Source: Polyangiaceae bacterium (GTDB lineage Bacteria > Myxococcota_A > Polyangia > Polyangiales > Polyangiaceae). From it: 64,000 nucleotides of DNA. The notes beneath the pieces were generated by a model. That model had not been told where the DNA came from. It made no database searches and was given only the letters and a program-made list of their open reading frames with translations. This document shows positions 7,579-15,826 of this stretch, piece after piece; the first letter of the stretch is position 1, and each line of letters starts with the position of its first letter. A program made the position numbers and the translations under genes. The stretch covers positions 248,001 through 312,000 of the forward strand of contig JACKEA010000009.1 in the NCBI GenBank assembly GCA_020633235.1, written 5' to 3'.

Positions 7579-9381
7579 TCAGCGCAGGTTGCTTTCGGCG
7601 TGGGCGATGACCTGCACCATGGACTCGAGCAGCTCCGCCACGTCGTCCCGCCGGGAGCTGCCGATCACGATCTCCTTGGCCAACAGAGCGATCAGGTAGC
7701 GCAAGCGGCGCCGGCCATGTTCCTTCACTCGTATGTAGTCCGGGTGCGCCTCGTTGATCTCCCAGGCAAAGCCCCGGAGGCGGCTGCGCCAGGAAGCCGC
7801 CGGCGCGCTGACCAACACGGGTTCGGGAATACCGAGCTTGGAGTACACCTCGTGCTTGTCTTCCACGATCTCCACGGCAGCGATGTCCGCCACGGTCTCG
7901 TCGCCCAGGGTGGCCACCACCATGAGCGCCACCTGCTTGCCGATGGGAGCGTCCTCGTCGGCGGTGAGCACGGCGCGAGCACCGTGGGTTTCGATGCTGA
8001 GGCCGGCGTCCTCGGCGTCGGGCAGGCGCCACTCGAAGCTGGCGCGTCGAATCGGCCGGCCTTCCTCGTCGCGAGCGCGCGCGCGCACGCTGCGGGTGGC
8101 GCCCGGCGAGATCCGCGCAAAGGCCGGTCGTACGCTCACCGCGTGGAGCGGCCCCGGCGGCTCCTGCTCGGACTCCGAAGCGTCACCGCCGCCGTCTTCC
8201 TCCAGCGGCATTCCGGGGGGCACGGTCTCGCCGCTTGCTTCGCCGTCTTCGTCAGTGGCGATCTCCGGCAGCGACAGATCTCGCACGCGATCGTCGAAAC
8301 CGCGCAGCGCGTTGCGGAGCTCCTTGACGACCTGCCGGTCCAGCTCGGCGCGGTGCAGCGTGTCGAGCCGCGCGAGCTCGGCGAGCACCTTCGGGGTCAT
8401 GCCGCCGAGTGCCTCCAAGAACGCGAGCGCTGCATCGTTCGGCGCCACGCCGCGACGCGTGCCGGGCGGGATGGTGAAATCGGGGAAGTCGATGACGCCG
8501 CTGAGCTCGGAGCCGGTCCAAGGCGACTGATCCAAGCCCAAGACGTCGAGGGTGGCGATGTCGTCCACCACCCGGGTGCCCGCGCAGGACAGCTCGATGC
8601 TGGCCCCGGCATCGCCGCGGGTGAGATACAGCTCGACCCGGGCAGGGCGATAGCCCGGCACCGCGAGCTCGGTCGGAAGCTCCAGCCGTTCTCCAGTAAA
8701 GCGATGGGGAACCACCTGCACGTGGCGGCCGTCCCCCCGCGCCAGGCGGTCCTCGATCACCAGGTTGGCCCCGCTGCGGGTCAATTGGCCGCGGAGCTCC
8801 GTGGCCAGGTAGGCCGCGAGCCGGCGGCCGGAAAGCACCCGGCGGGCCGTCGCGTGCACCTCGCTGATCACCACCTCGGTGAAGGTCTTGGAGGTGCCCT
8901 TGGGCGCTGGATAGGTGCCCACCTCCGCCGCCGGAGAGTCCTCGAGCATGCGCAGCACGGCGATGTTGCCGCCACTCACGCGAGAGTGGATCTCCATGCG
9001 GTGGCCGATGGACCAGAACCCGAGCAGGCCCACGCCGTACTGGCCCGCCACCACGCGCCGCGCGCGTTCCCCCGGATCCAGACTCATCTTGTGGGAGTGA
9101 CCGATGTTGGAGGCGAGGTAACGGAGCGCCTCCGTGCGCGCCATCTTGGGCAACACACCTTCCCCATCGTCACGAATCTTGAGCACCACGCCGGAGCCCA
9201 TCCGTGAGCGCTCCAGGGTGATGTTCTCCGCCCCCGCGTCGAGCGAGTTCTGCACCAGCTCCGCCACCGCCTTGCGCGGATCCGGCTGGCTGCGGGCCAA
9301 CCAGCGGATGAGCTCGAACGGATCGGCCGGCTCGAGCTCGATCTGCGCGCTCTTTTCCAGAGCTTTCGTCGGTTTGGCCAT
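7579..9381 (-). CDS. Hsp90/GHKL-fold ATPase with C-terminal Ig-like segment
   Basis: The 600-residue protein begins with a GHKL ATPase domain. The N-box is AVAELVQNSLDAGAENI (Glu41, Asn45), the G1 motif is IRDDGEG (about 70-75), and the glycine-rich lid is GQYGVGLLGF (about 113-122). Spacing is as in Hsp90, MutL and MORC proteins rather than histidine kinases. A middle domain follows, then an acidic linker (about 390-430). Next is a segment of about 90 residues resembling a bacterial Ig-like domain (ARISPGATRSVRARARDEEG ... ADIAAVEIVE), and a basic helical C-terminus. No signal peptide or membrane segment is seen, so it is probably cytosolic. Function is unknown. ATG at 9381 is chosen; ATG at 9414 is an alternative. 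Confidence 0.75.
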   Translation of the reverse strand: MAKPTKALEKSAQIELEPADPFELIRWLARSQPDPRKAVAELVQNSLDAGAENITLERSRMGSGVVLKIRDDGEGVLPKMARTEALRYLASNIGHSHKMSLDPGERARRVVAGQYGVGLLGFWSIGHRMEIHSRVSGGNIAVLRMLEDSPAAEVGTYPAPKGTSKTFTEVVISEVHATARRVLSGRRLAAYLATELRGQLTRSGANLVIEDRLARGDGRHVQVVPHRFTGERLELPTELAVPGYRPARVELYLTRGDAGASIELSCAGTRVVDDIATLDVLGLDQSPWTGSELSGVIDFPDFTIPPGTRRGVAPNDAALAFLEALGGMTPKVLAELARLDTLHRAELDRQVVKELRNALRGFDDRVRDLSLPEIATDEDGEASGETVPPGMPLEEDGGGDASESEQEPPGPLHAVSVRPAFARISPGATRSVRARARDEEGRPIRRASFEWRLPDAEDAGLSIETHGARAVLTADEDAPIGKQVALMVVATLGDETVADIAAVEIVEDKHEVYSKLGIPEPVLVSAPAASWRSRLRGFAWEINEAHPDYIRVKEHGRRRLRYLIALLAKEIVIGSSRRDDVAELLESMVQVIAHAESNLR

Positions 9382-9534
9382 GACAGGGGGGGCAAACGAT
9401 CTAGCCCAACGCATGCCAGCGCGTCGAGAGCGCAAAGGGTGCAGAGGCGCTGGTGTCCGCTCGCAGCACGTGCGGGATCTCGGCGAAGTTACCACTGTTT
9501 TCCGTGCGGAATGCGCCTTGCCTCTCGCTCTCTC

Positions 9535-11364
9535 ATGACCTCCGTCGACGCCCGCGTCGTCCCCTTCGACAGTGTCCGTAGGAGCCCAGCATGGAGCGAT
9601 TGGCGTGCGCTCACGCGCGACGCTCCGCCATTCCTCACTCCGGAGTTCTTCGCTCTGAACGGACCCTTGTCTCACCAGGGCGAGGCGCTCTTGGCCCAAG
9701 CGTGGGAACAGAACGGTCTGGTGGGCGCGCTGCCGCTGTCGTTGTCCCATCGCACGCTCGAAGGGCTGCGCAGTGATCAGACCCCCGGCTTCGACTACTG
9801 GGGCAGCGCCGAAGGGCTCTCGGCGATCTGGCGTGCGATCCTCCGCGATGGACGCTGGGACGTGATGGTGCTCAAGAACGTCCCGAAAGAGTCTGCGCTG
9901 GCCACCACATTGGTGACGCTCGCGGAAGCCGAGGGCTGCCGCGTGGCCCTGCGCTCGGGGGCGCGCCATCCCTACTTCGAGCTCTCCGACTTCGAGGCGC
10001 GGCTCAGCCCCAAGTTTCGTCAGAACCTCAAGCGCTGCGGCCGCAAGGCAGGCGGCGTGGAGCTCGAGCGTCTGACCTCGCCCACGCGTTCCGAGCTGGA
10101 AGAGGCCCTGACCCTGGAAGCCATGGCCTGGAAGGGCGCCGCCGGCACCAGTATCGCCACGGATCCGGAGGTCGCGCACCTGTACGGGGCCGTGACCCGG
10201 CTTTTCGGACGCCGGGGACGTGCCGCTCTGTCGTTCTTGCGCGCCAACGGTCGGCGCATCGCCCTCTTGTTCTCGGTGGAGGACGACCACACGCTGTACG
10301 CCCTCAAGATCGGCTACGACCCGAGCCAAGCGGCGGTGAGCCCGGGCCACCTGATGGTGTGGAAGGTGGCTGAAGACGCCGAGGAGCGTGGCCTCCGTCA
10401 GCTCGACTTCGTGGGCCGTGCCGACGACTGGAAGAAGAAGTGGACCGATGTCGCGCACGAGCAAGTGAGCGTGCTCGTGTATCGGCGCTCGCCCCGTGGC
10501 CTGCTCGCCTGGACCCTCCACGAGCAGCTCAAGCCGCGGCTGCCGGCGGAGCTCGATCTTCGCTCGCCGCTGCGCCACGGCTGTCAGCGCGACGACATCA
10601 TCGGCGAGCACACAGCGTCCGAACGCGTGCGCGGTCGCGTCGATCGGGGTCTCGGAATCAAGAGCGGCATCCGGCGGGCGTTCGCTCCCGCGCCGCCGCC
10701 ACGGGATCCGCTGGGTGCGCCATCGCGCTTCGCTCCGGGCAGTTGGGTGCGAGTGCTCGACGAAGCGCGGGTGCGGAGCACGTTGGACGCTTCCGATCGC
10801 TTGCGCGGCCTGGCCTTTGGTCCCAGCCAGTGGCCCACCTGCGGCCAGGTGTATCGCGTGGCCCAGCAGGTGCGCCGCCTGCGGGACGATCAAGGCAGGA
10901 TGCGCCCCGTCTCGCGAACGGTGCTCCTGGAAGGCGTCACCTGCGCCGGCGCCGGCCCCGAGCCCACAGGCTGCGGCCGTCATTGCCCCATGATGTACCG
11001 CGACGATTGGCTGGAGCCGGCCGAGGCACCCCGCCGCGAGCCGCCGAGCGCGTCCACGCTGCCCCACGCGCGGGTGCGGAGCCTGGAGGAAATCCAGCGC
11101 GGGCTCGATCTGGAAGGGCGACGCGACGGCGTGACTTTCATGCCGGAAATGGCGCGCTTCGCCGGCAAGCGCCTGCGCATCCTCGAGCGCCTCGACAGCG
11201 TTTTCGAGTACGACAAGTGGACTCCGCCCCGCGCCCGCGTGTTTCTCCTGGAAGATGCGCGCTGTACGGGCCAGAGCCTGGGCGCCCGCGGGCCCTGCGA
11301 TCGATCCTGCGCCCTGGTGTGGCACGAGGACTGGCTGACGCTGGAGCCCAACGGGAGCGCATGA
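9535..11364 (+). CDS. FemAB/CelD-type GNAT acyltransferase with duplicated Cys-containing C-terminal domain
   Basis: Residues about 1-340 of this 609-residue protein form a double-GNAT acyltransferase of the CelD/FemAB group. Key stretches are FRQNLKRCGRKAG, the region ALKIGYDPSQAAVSPGHLM, and the terminal DFVGRADDWKKKWT. In other bacteria this group transfers acyl or aminoacyl groups to cell-envelope substrates. The last ~210 residues contain two related ~90-residue units. Each ends in LLE-x3-C-x-G, then G-C/P-C-x-R-x-C, then a DWL motif. I do not recognise a named domain for these; conserved Cys suggests a metal site. ATG at 9511 is an alternative start. The gene is followed after 1 bp by a second GNAT gene, so they are a translationally linked pair. 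Confidence 0.72.
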   Translation: MTSVDARVVPFDSVRRSPAWSDWRALTRDAPPFLTPEFFALNGPLSHQGEALLAQAWEQNGLVGALPLSLSHRTLEGLRSDQTPGFDYWGSAEGLSAIWRAILRDGRWDVMVLKNVPKESALATTLVTLAEAEGCRVALRSGARHPYFELSDFEARLSPKFRQNLKRCGRKAGGVELERLTSPTRSELEEALTLEAMAWKGAAGTSIATDPEVAHLYGAVTRLFGRRGRAALSFLRANGRRIALLFSVEDDHTLYALKIGYDPSQAAVSPGHLMVWKVAEDAEERGLRQLDFVGRADDWKKKWTDVAHEQVSVLVYRRSPRGLLAWTLHEQLKPRLPAELDLRSPLRHGCQRDDIIGEHTASERVRGRVDRGLGIKSGIRRAFAPAPPPRDPLGAPSRFAPGSWVRVLDEARVRSTLDASDRLRGLAFGPSQWPTCGQVYRVAQQVRRLRDDQGRMRPVSRTVLLEGVTCAGAGPEPTGCGRHCPMMYRDDWLEPAEAPRREPPSASTLPHARVRSLEEIQRGLDLEGRRDGVTFMPEMARFAGKRLRILERLDSVFEYDKWTPPRARVFLLEDARCTGQSLGARGPCDRSCALVWHEDWLTLEPNGSA

Positions 11365-11365
11365 T

Positions 11366-12445
11366 GTGATCCGCGCTCGGTTGCTCGAGGCGACCTCGCC
11401 GCGCGTCGAGGCCATCTGGCGTACCCTCGAACAGAAGGCACGGCCGTCGTTCTTCGGCACCTGGGGTTTCGTGGAGTGTTGGCTCGCGTGTTTGCCGGCG
11501 GCGGTGCGGCCCCGCCTGTGGCTCCTCGAGCGCGACGGCGCCCCCGCCGCCGCGTGCTTCCTCGGTCGACGCAAGATGCTGCGCCGAGGAGCCATCGTCA
11601 CGCGCGCGCTGTTCTTGAACGCAACGGGCGTGCCCCGCTTCGACGACTTGTGTCTGGAGCACAACGAGGTGCTGGGCGCCGCCGAGGCGGGCATCACTCT
11701 GAACGAGCTGCTCGCCCAGCTGCCGCCGGACCACGACGAGCTGTTCTTGCCTGCCCTGGCCCCCGAGCGCATGCCCGGGAGCCGCCTTTGCGAACGTCTG
11801 GAAGGTCGCCACGTGCGCGTCGATCGCCAGGTGCCCGCCCCATTCGTGGATCTCGACCGCGTTCGCTCGTCGGGATCTTTGGGTTGGCTCGGCGCGAGCA
11901 CTCGCGGTCAGGTTCGTCGCGCCGAAAAGCTCCTCGGCCCCATCACCGCGGAGGTCGCCGCGGACGAAGCCGCGGCCCTCGACGTCTTCGAGGAGCTCGT
12001 GGGGCTGCACACCGCGCGTTGGACGACCCGCGGCGAGGACGGCGCGTTCGCCGACCCCTGGGTGCGGAGCTTCCATCGGCGCTTGATACGATCGCGACTT
12101 CGCCACGGCGAGATCCAGCTGCTGCGGGTACGCGCGGCGGACGCCACCGTGGGCTGCCTGTACGGCTTGGTCGCCAATGGCCGCGTGCTGTTCTATCAAG
12201 GTGGGCTCGCGCAGTTCGCCGATCCGCGGGTGAAACCGGGGTATCTGTGCCACGTCAAGGCCATCGAGCACGCGGCGCGGGAGGGCCACGCGCGCTACGA
12301 CCTGCTCGCCGGTGGCGCAGACTACAAGCGCCGTCTGGCGGACTCCGAGGTCGTGCTCCGCTGGGCGCGAGTCCAACGCGATCTCGCGCGCTTCGCCGTA
12401 GAGGACGCCGCACGCGCGCTGTGGCGGGCCACGCGACGCCGTTAG
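11366..12445 (+). CDS. FemAB/CelD-type GNAT acyltransferase
   Basis: This 359-residue protein is a second double-GNAT acyltransferase. It has the typical mid-protein STRGQVRRAEKLLG (compare KFRQNLKRC in the neighbour). It also has the acyl-CoA binding half LFYQGGLAQFADPRVKPGYL and the C-terminal YDLLAGGADYKRRLAD. It lacks the Cys-containing tail of its neighbour. GTG at 11366 follows the upstream stop by one base, so translation is probably coupled. The pair may act on the same envelope or polysaccharide precursor, in line with the exopolysaccharide locus that begins about 3.4 kb downstream. That link is inference only. Confidence 0.78.
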   Translation: MIRARLLEATSPRVEAIWRTLEQKARPSFFGTWGFVECWLACLPAAVRPRLWLLERDGAPAAACFLGRRKMLRRGAIVTRALFLNATGVPRFDDLCLEHNEVLGAAEAGITLNELLAQLPPDHDELFLPALAPERMPGSRLCERLEGRHVRVDRQVPAPFVDLDRVRSSGSLGWLGASTRGQVRRAEKLLGPITAEVAADEAAALDVFEELVGLHTARWTTRGEDGAFADPWVRSFHRRLIRSRLRHGEIQLLRVRAADATVGCLYGLVANGRVLFYQGGLAQFADPRVKPGYLCHVKAIEHAAREGHARYDLLAGGADYKRRLADSEVVLRWARVQRDLARFAVEDAARALWRATRRR

Positions 12446-12461
12446 CTGTTATCGTGACGGC

Positions 12462-13835
12462 GTGGGGCGAGCACCGCGTGGTTCCGCGCCGAACCGGCAT
12501 TCAAGTACAGCACGGGCCAAGCGGTACCAGAGGTTCGTGGCCGCGGCTTTGGTGGCGTCGTGTGGTCGGCCTCCCGAGCCGAGGCCGGCGCCGGCCCCGG
12601 TGGTGGTGAGCGCGCCCGAGCCCGAACCGGAGCCGGAAGCGGCCGTCGAAGAAGAAGCCGTCGTAGCCCGAGGGCCCGGTCTGGAAGGCCGCCTGGACGA
12701 CAGCTTTGGTCGGGGCGGCGTGGTGCGCGTGGCACGGGGCCCGGGAGAGCATCGCTTCTCGGGCATCGTGGCCCTGGACGACGACTCCATGGTGGTCGTC
12801 GGCTACGCACGCTTCGCCGACGGCAGTGACATGGCGGCGGCGCGAGTCACGAAGGACGGAGCGCTGGACGAGAGCTTCGGCGATCACGGCTTTCTGCGCA
12901 TCGGGAAGTACCGCGGCTTCGGCGAAGGCGTCGCGCGGGATGCCAAGGGACGGCTGCTGGCCGTAGGCTATTTCTACGCCAAGGGCGTGAACGGCCTGGT
13001 GGCTCGCTTCGATCGCCACGGCGTGCTGGACCCGAGCTTCGGCCGGAGCGGCCTGGTGGTGGTCGACGCCGGCAGCGATGACCGGCTCAACCGTGTGTGG
13101 GTGCGCAAGGACGGAACCATCATCGCCGTCGGCCATCACTCGTCCGACAAGAACATGGCGGTGGCGCTCCGAAGCGACGGCAGCCTCGAGCCAAGCTTCG
13201 GCCAGGGCGGCATCGGCGTGGTGGCCTCCCCCGGGGGCACCGCCTACGTGACCCGCGCGGTGCCGGCGCCCGACGGTGGCGTGATAGCGGCTGGGTATCT
13301 CACGGCCGAGCACCAGGGTCTGGTGATCCGCCTCGACGCGAACGGCAAACCCGACGCGAGCTTTGGTCGCGACGGCGTGGCAGTGGTGGAGCGACCCAGA
13401 GTCGGCAGCGCTTGGGCGGTGGGCGTGGACGCCGAGGGACGCGTGCTCTTGGGCGTGAACACCGACGTGGGACCGGCGGCGGTGTTCCGACTGCGGAAGG
13501 ATGGCTCGATGGACACCTCCTTCGGAAAGAACGGCTACGCCCTGAGCACCCGGGACGGCATGGATCAGTTCTACGATTTGCTCGCGGATCCCGCGGGGCG
13601 CATCGTGGGCGTGGGATTTCGCGGTCTGGCGGAGGACGCCACCGCGCTCTGGGCCCGCTTCACCCCCGAGGGCGAGCTCGATCCCGCATTCGGCAAAGGC
13701 GGAATCGTGAGCCGACCTCTGGGGGGCGGGACATTTTTGTTCGATGCCGACTGGGACTCCCAAGGGCGCTTGGTCGCGTGTGGCAACGTACTCCAGGGAA
13801 GCGGTTCACCGGGCATCGTCGCGCGATTTCGTTGA
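12462..13835 (+). CDS. Delta-60 repeat lipoprotein
   Basis: The 457-residue product has a hydrophobic signal ending AALVASC (predicted lipid-anchored Cys), a Pro/Glu-rich linker (about 40-70) and then seven tandem units. Each unit carries an LDxSFGxxG motif (for example LDDSFGRGG, LDESFGDHG, LDPSFGRSG, MDTSFGKNG) preceded by a VVVGY-like strand. This is the delta-60 repeat, which builds a beta-propeller-like array in secreted proteins of myxobacteria and relatives. The function of the family is not established. GTG at 12462 is an assumed start; the arginine-rich first 20 residues precede the hydrophobic segment. Confidence 0.82.
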   Translation: MGRAPRGSAPNRHSSTARAKRYQRFVAAALVASCGRPPEPRPAPAPVVVSAPEPEPEPEAAVEEEAVVARGPGLEGRLDDSFGRGGVVRVARGPGEHRFSGIVALDDDSMVVVGYARFADGSDMAAARVTKDGALDESFGDHGFLRIGKYRGFGEGVARDAKGRLLAVGYFYAKGVNGLVARFDRHGVLDPSFGRSGLVVVDAGSDDRLNRVWVRKDGTIIAVGHHSSDKNMAVALRSDGSLEPSFGQGGIGVVASPGGTAYVTRAVPAPDGGVIAAGYLTAEHQGLVIRLDANGKPDASFGRDGVAVVERPRVGSAWAVGVDAEGRVLLGVNTDVGPAAVFRLRKDGSMDTSFGKNGYALSTRDGMDQFYDLLADPAGRIVGVGFRGLAEDATALWARFTPEGELDPAFGKGGIVSRPLGGGTFLFDADWDSQGRLVACGNVLQGSGSPGIVARFR

Positions 13836-13857
13836 TGCGTGATATGGGGGTAGACCC

Positions 13858-14475
13858 GTGGAAGACGACATCAAATCCGCCGTCTTGTTGACGGTGATCC
13901 TGAATCCGTTCGCCCTGTCCGTCTATCTCGGCAGCGTGTTGGAAGAGCAGGATGCCAAGACCGTGGCCGGCATCATGGGCCGCGCCTCGCTCATCAGCGG
14001 CGCGGTGTTCGTGCTCTTCGCGCTGGTCGGCAATCGTATTTTCCAGGACCTCTTGCAGGTGCGCTTTGCGGCGTTCCAGCTCTTTGGAGGGCTCTTGTTC
14101 CTGGCGATTGCGCTTCGCTTCATGCTCTCCGGCGGCGACGCCCTGATCGCGCTCCGAGGGTCCCCGGGCCACATTGCCGGCTCGGTCGCCATGCCGTTCA
14201 TGATCGGTCCCGGCACCGTGAGCGCGGCCGTGCTGGCCGGCTCCCGTTTGCCGTGGCCTCGCGCGGTGCTCTCCATCCTCGTCGCGCTGGCGGCCACGGC
14301 GCTCACGGTGGTCATGGTCAAGCTCGCCTTGGATCGCGTCCGCGTTCGCGATTCCAAGTTGGTGGAGCGCTACTCGGAGCTCACCGGGCGCGTCTCCGCG
14401 GTGGTAATCGGCACCATCGCCTGCGAGATGATCTTTCGCGGTATCGAAGCGTGGCTGTCTACGATGAAGGGCTGA
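13858..14475 (+). CDS. MarC-family integral membrane protein
   Basis: The 205-residue protein has about six membrane segments and the MarC family features ILNPFALSVYLG near the N-terminus and AMPFMIGPGTVSA in the middle. MarC was once linked to multiple antibiotic resistance, but its real function in the inner membrane is unknown. The GTG start at 13858 lies 22 bp after the delta-60 gene, so the two may be co-transcribed. The 3' end overlaps the convergent lipoprotein gene by 17 bp. Confidence 0.88.
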   Translation: MEDDIKSAVLLTVILNPFALSVYLGSVLEEQDAKTVAGIMGRASLISGAVFVLFALVGNRIFQDLLQVRFAAFQLFGGLLFLAIALRFMLSGGDALIALRGSPGHIAGSVAMPFMIGPGTVSAAVLAGSRLPWPRAVLSILVALAATALTVVMVKLALDRVRVRDSKLVERYSELTGRVSAVVIGTIACEMIFRGIEAWLSTMKG

Positions 14476-15628
14476 GGTCGCATTCGCTCACGGCCTCGCG
14501 GGCGGCCTCCGGCAGCGCTCGTTCGCTGCCGTCCTCCGGGTGACGAGGATCCCAACCGGTGATGCGCGCTAGCACGTCGAGCGGCTCCGTCAGGTAGCGA
14601 TCGGCGAGGGACTTCTTGTCTTCCGCCTTGGCCTTTTCGATCTCCCTCAACCCGCGCCTGAGCTCTTGCACCACCATCGGGACGAGAGAGCGGTCACCCG
14701 CCTTCCCCGCCATGGCCACCAGGCGTTCACGAACCCACCACGCATACTGCCCCTGGACTCGGGGCCATGCCCGGCGAGCCGTGACCACGTACCAGGAGCG
14801 AAGCTCCGCGTTGGGCAGCTCCGGTTGAAACGCGACCTGCTCCAGCACGGGCGAGAGCTCGGTCATGGCCAGCCTCAGGCCGAGGTACTGCTGCTGCGAG
14901 CTACTGGTGGGGTAGCCGGTGTACGAGCGCGCGAGGACGTGGCCGGAGTCGTCCTCGAGGGCGATACGCGCGTGGAAGTCCGCCGACGAGAAAGAGACCT
15001 TGCCCAGACCGAGACCCTTGGGCTCGAGCTCTCGCACCCGAGTGGTGAGCAGCGGGCGCACCTCGGCGAGCACCGTCTCCAGATCGCGAACGGAGATGGC
15101 CCCCCGCGCCACGAAGATCCCCGGCTGATCCCCCACCTTGGCGGGAGCTCCGTAGTAGGTGTCGTTGGCCACCGCGAGCACGTCGAAGTGGTCTTCGTCG
15201 TCCTTCCGCGTCAGCTGCCAAAGCTGCAGCGACCCGCCATGGCCGGAGCCCGTTTCTACCTCGATGCGCACGATGGACGCCGTCAGCGGATCGCAACCGA
15301 AGCTGACCTCGACGGTGCCGTCCTTGGTTTGACGGTCGTACCTCTTTTCCAGCTTGGGCCGGAGGACCCGCTCCGTCTTGCGATGATCGACGCACAGCCC
15401 GACGTCGTGCTCCGGCTCCCGCGGCAAGGGCTTCGGGGGTCCGTCCGGCAAGCAGCGATTCGCCGCTTCCGACCGCGGCGGAGGGGCCAGCGCCGGTTCC
15501 GGCACGGCTTGCACCACGGGCGTGCTCACCGGCCGCGGAGAGCGTGCTGGTGGTGCCGCCGCCGCGCAACCCACGACGAGCAGCAGCCCGAGCATCGAAA
15601 CGCGACGGGTATCGCGCCGAGTCAACAT
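14459..15628 (-). CDS. Lipoprotein of unknown function
   Basis: The 389-residue protein has a twin-arginine-rich start, a hydrophobic stretch and a lipobox (MLGLLLVVGC), then a Pro-rich linker and a mixed alpha/beta domain with no recognised family. ATG at 15628 is chosen because AGGG precedes it and because it overlaps the stop of the short upstream paralogue as TGATG. ATG at 15646 is an alternative. Its last ~40 residues (VLARITGWDPRHPEDGSERA, then AAREAVSEC) are clearly related to the C-terminus of that short paralogue, so the two arose by tandem duplication. The gene converges with and overlaps marC. Confidence 0.6.
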   Translation of the reverse strand: MLTRRDTRRVSMLGLLLVVGCAAAAPPARSPRPVSTPVVQAVPEPALAPPPRSEAANRCLPDGPPKPLPREPEHDVGLCVDHRKTERVLRPKLEKRYDRQTKDGTVEVSFGCDPLTASIVRIEVETGSGHGGSLQLWQLTRKDDEDHFDVLAVANDTYYGAPAKVGDQPGIFVARGAISVRDLETVLAEVRPLLTTRVRELEPKGLGLGKVSFSSADFHARIALEDDSGHVLARSYTGYPTSSSQQQYLGLRLAMTELSPVLEQVAFQPELPNAELRSWYVVTARRAWPRVQGQYAWWVRERLVAMAGKAGDRSLVPMVVQELRRGLREIEKAKAEDKKSLADRYLTEPLDVLARITGWDPRHPEDGSERALPEAAREAVSECDLSPSS

Positions 15629-15819
15629 CAATTCGAAGCCCTGCATTCGTTCACGGCTTCGCGCGCAGCGTCCACCAGAGAGCGATCGCCGCCGTCGCCG
15701 GCATGCCACGGGTCCCGGCTCGCCTCACGGGCCAGCAGCCCCCGCGGCGGTGCAACCGCTGGCCGAGCGGGTGCGGCGGCACAATCCGGGAGCAAGAAGA
15801 CGATGGCGGCGCTGCGCAC
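15628..15819 (-). CDS. Short lipoprotein, internally deleted paralogue of the downstream gene
   Basis: This 63-residue frame has a lipoprotein signal (SAAIVFLLPDC), a short Pro/Ala linker and a C-terminus (LLAREASRDPWHAGDGGDRS, then AAREAVNEC). About 17 of 31 positions match the end of the neighbouring 389-residue lipoprotein. The ~300-residue central domain is missing. The GTG start at 15819 follows the nucleotide-sugar dehydrogenase stop by 7 bp, and its stop overlaps the next ATG (TGATG). It could be a degraded gene copy kept open by its position, or a genuine mini-lipoprotein. No good ribosome site precedes the GTG. Confidence 0.5.
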   Translation of the reverse strand: MRSAAIVFLLPDCAAAPARPAVAPPRGLLAREASRDPWHAGDGGDRSLVDAAREAVNECRASN

Positions 15820-15826
15820 GCTGCCA

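Noticed and set aside
9382..11901. Extension of the reverse-strand GHKL ATPase frame to 11901 (1440 codons)
   Set aside because: The upstream part is antisense to two clearly coding acyltransferase genes and has no family similarity; the GHKL domain starts at 9381.
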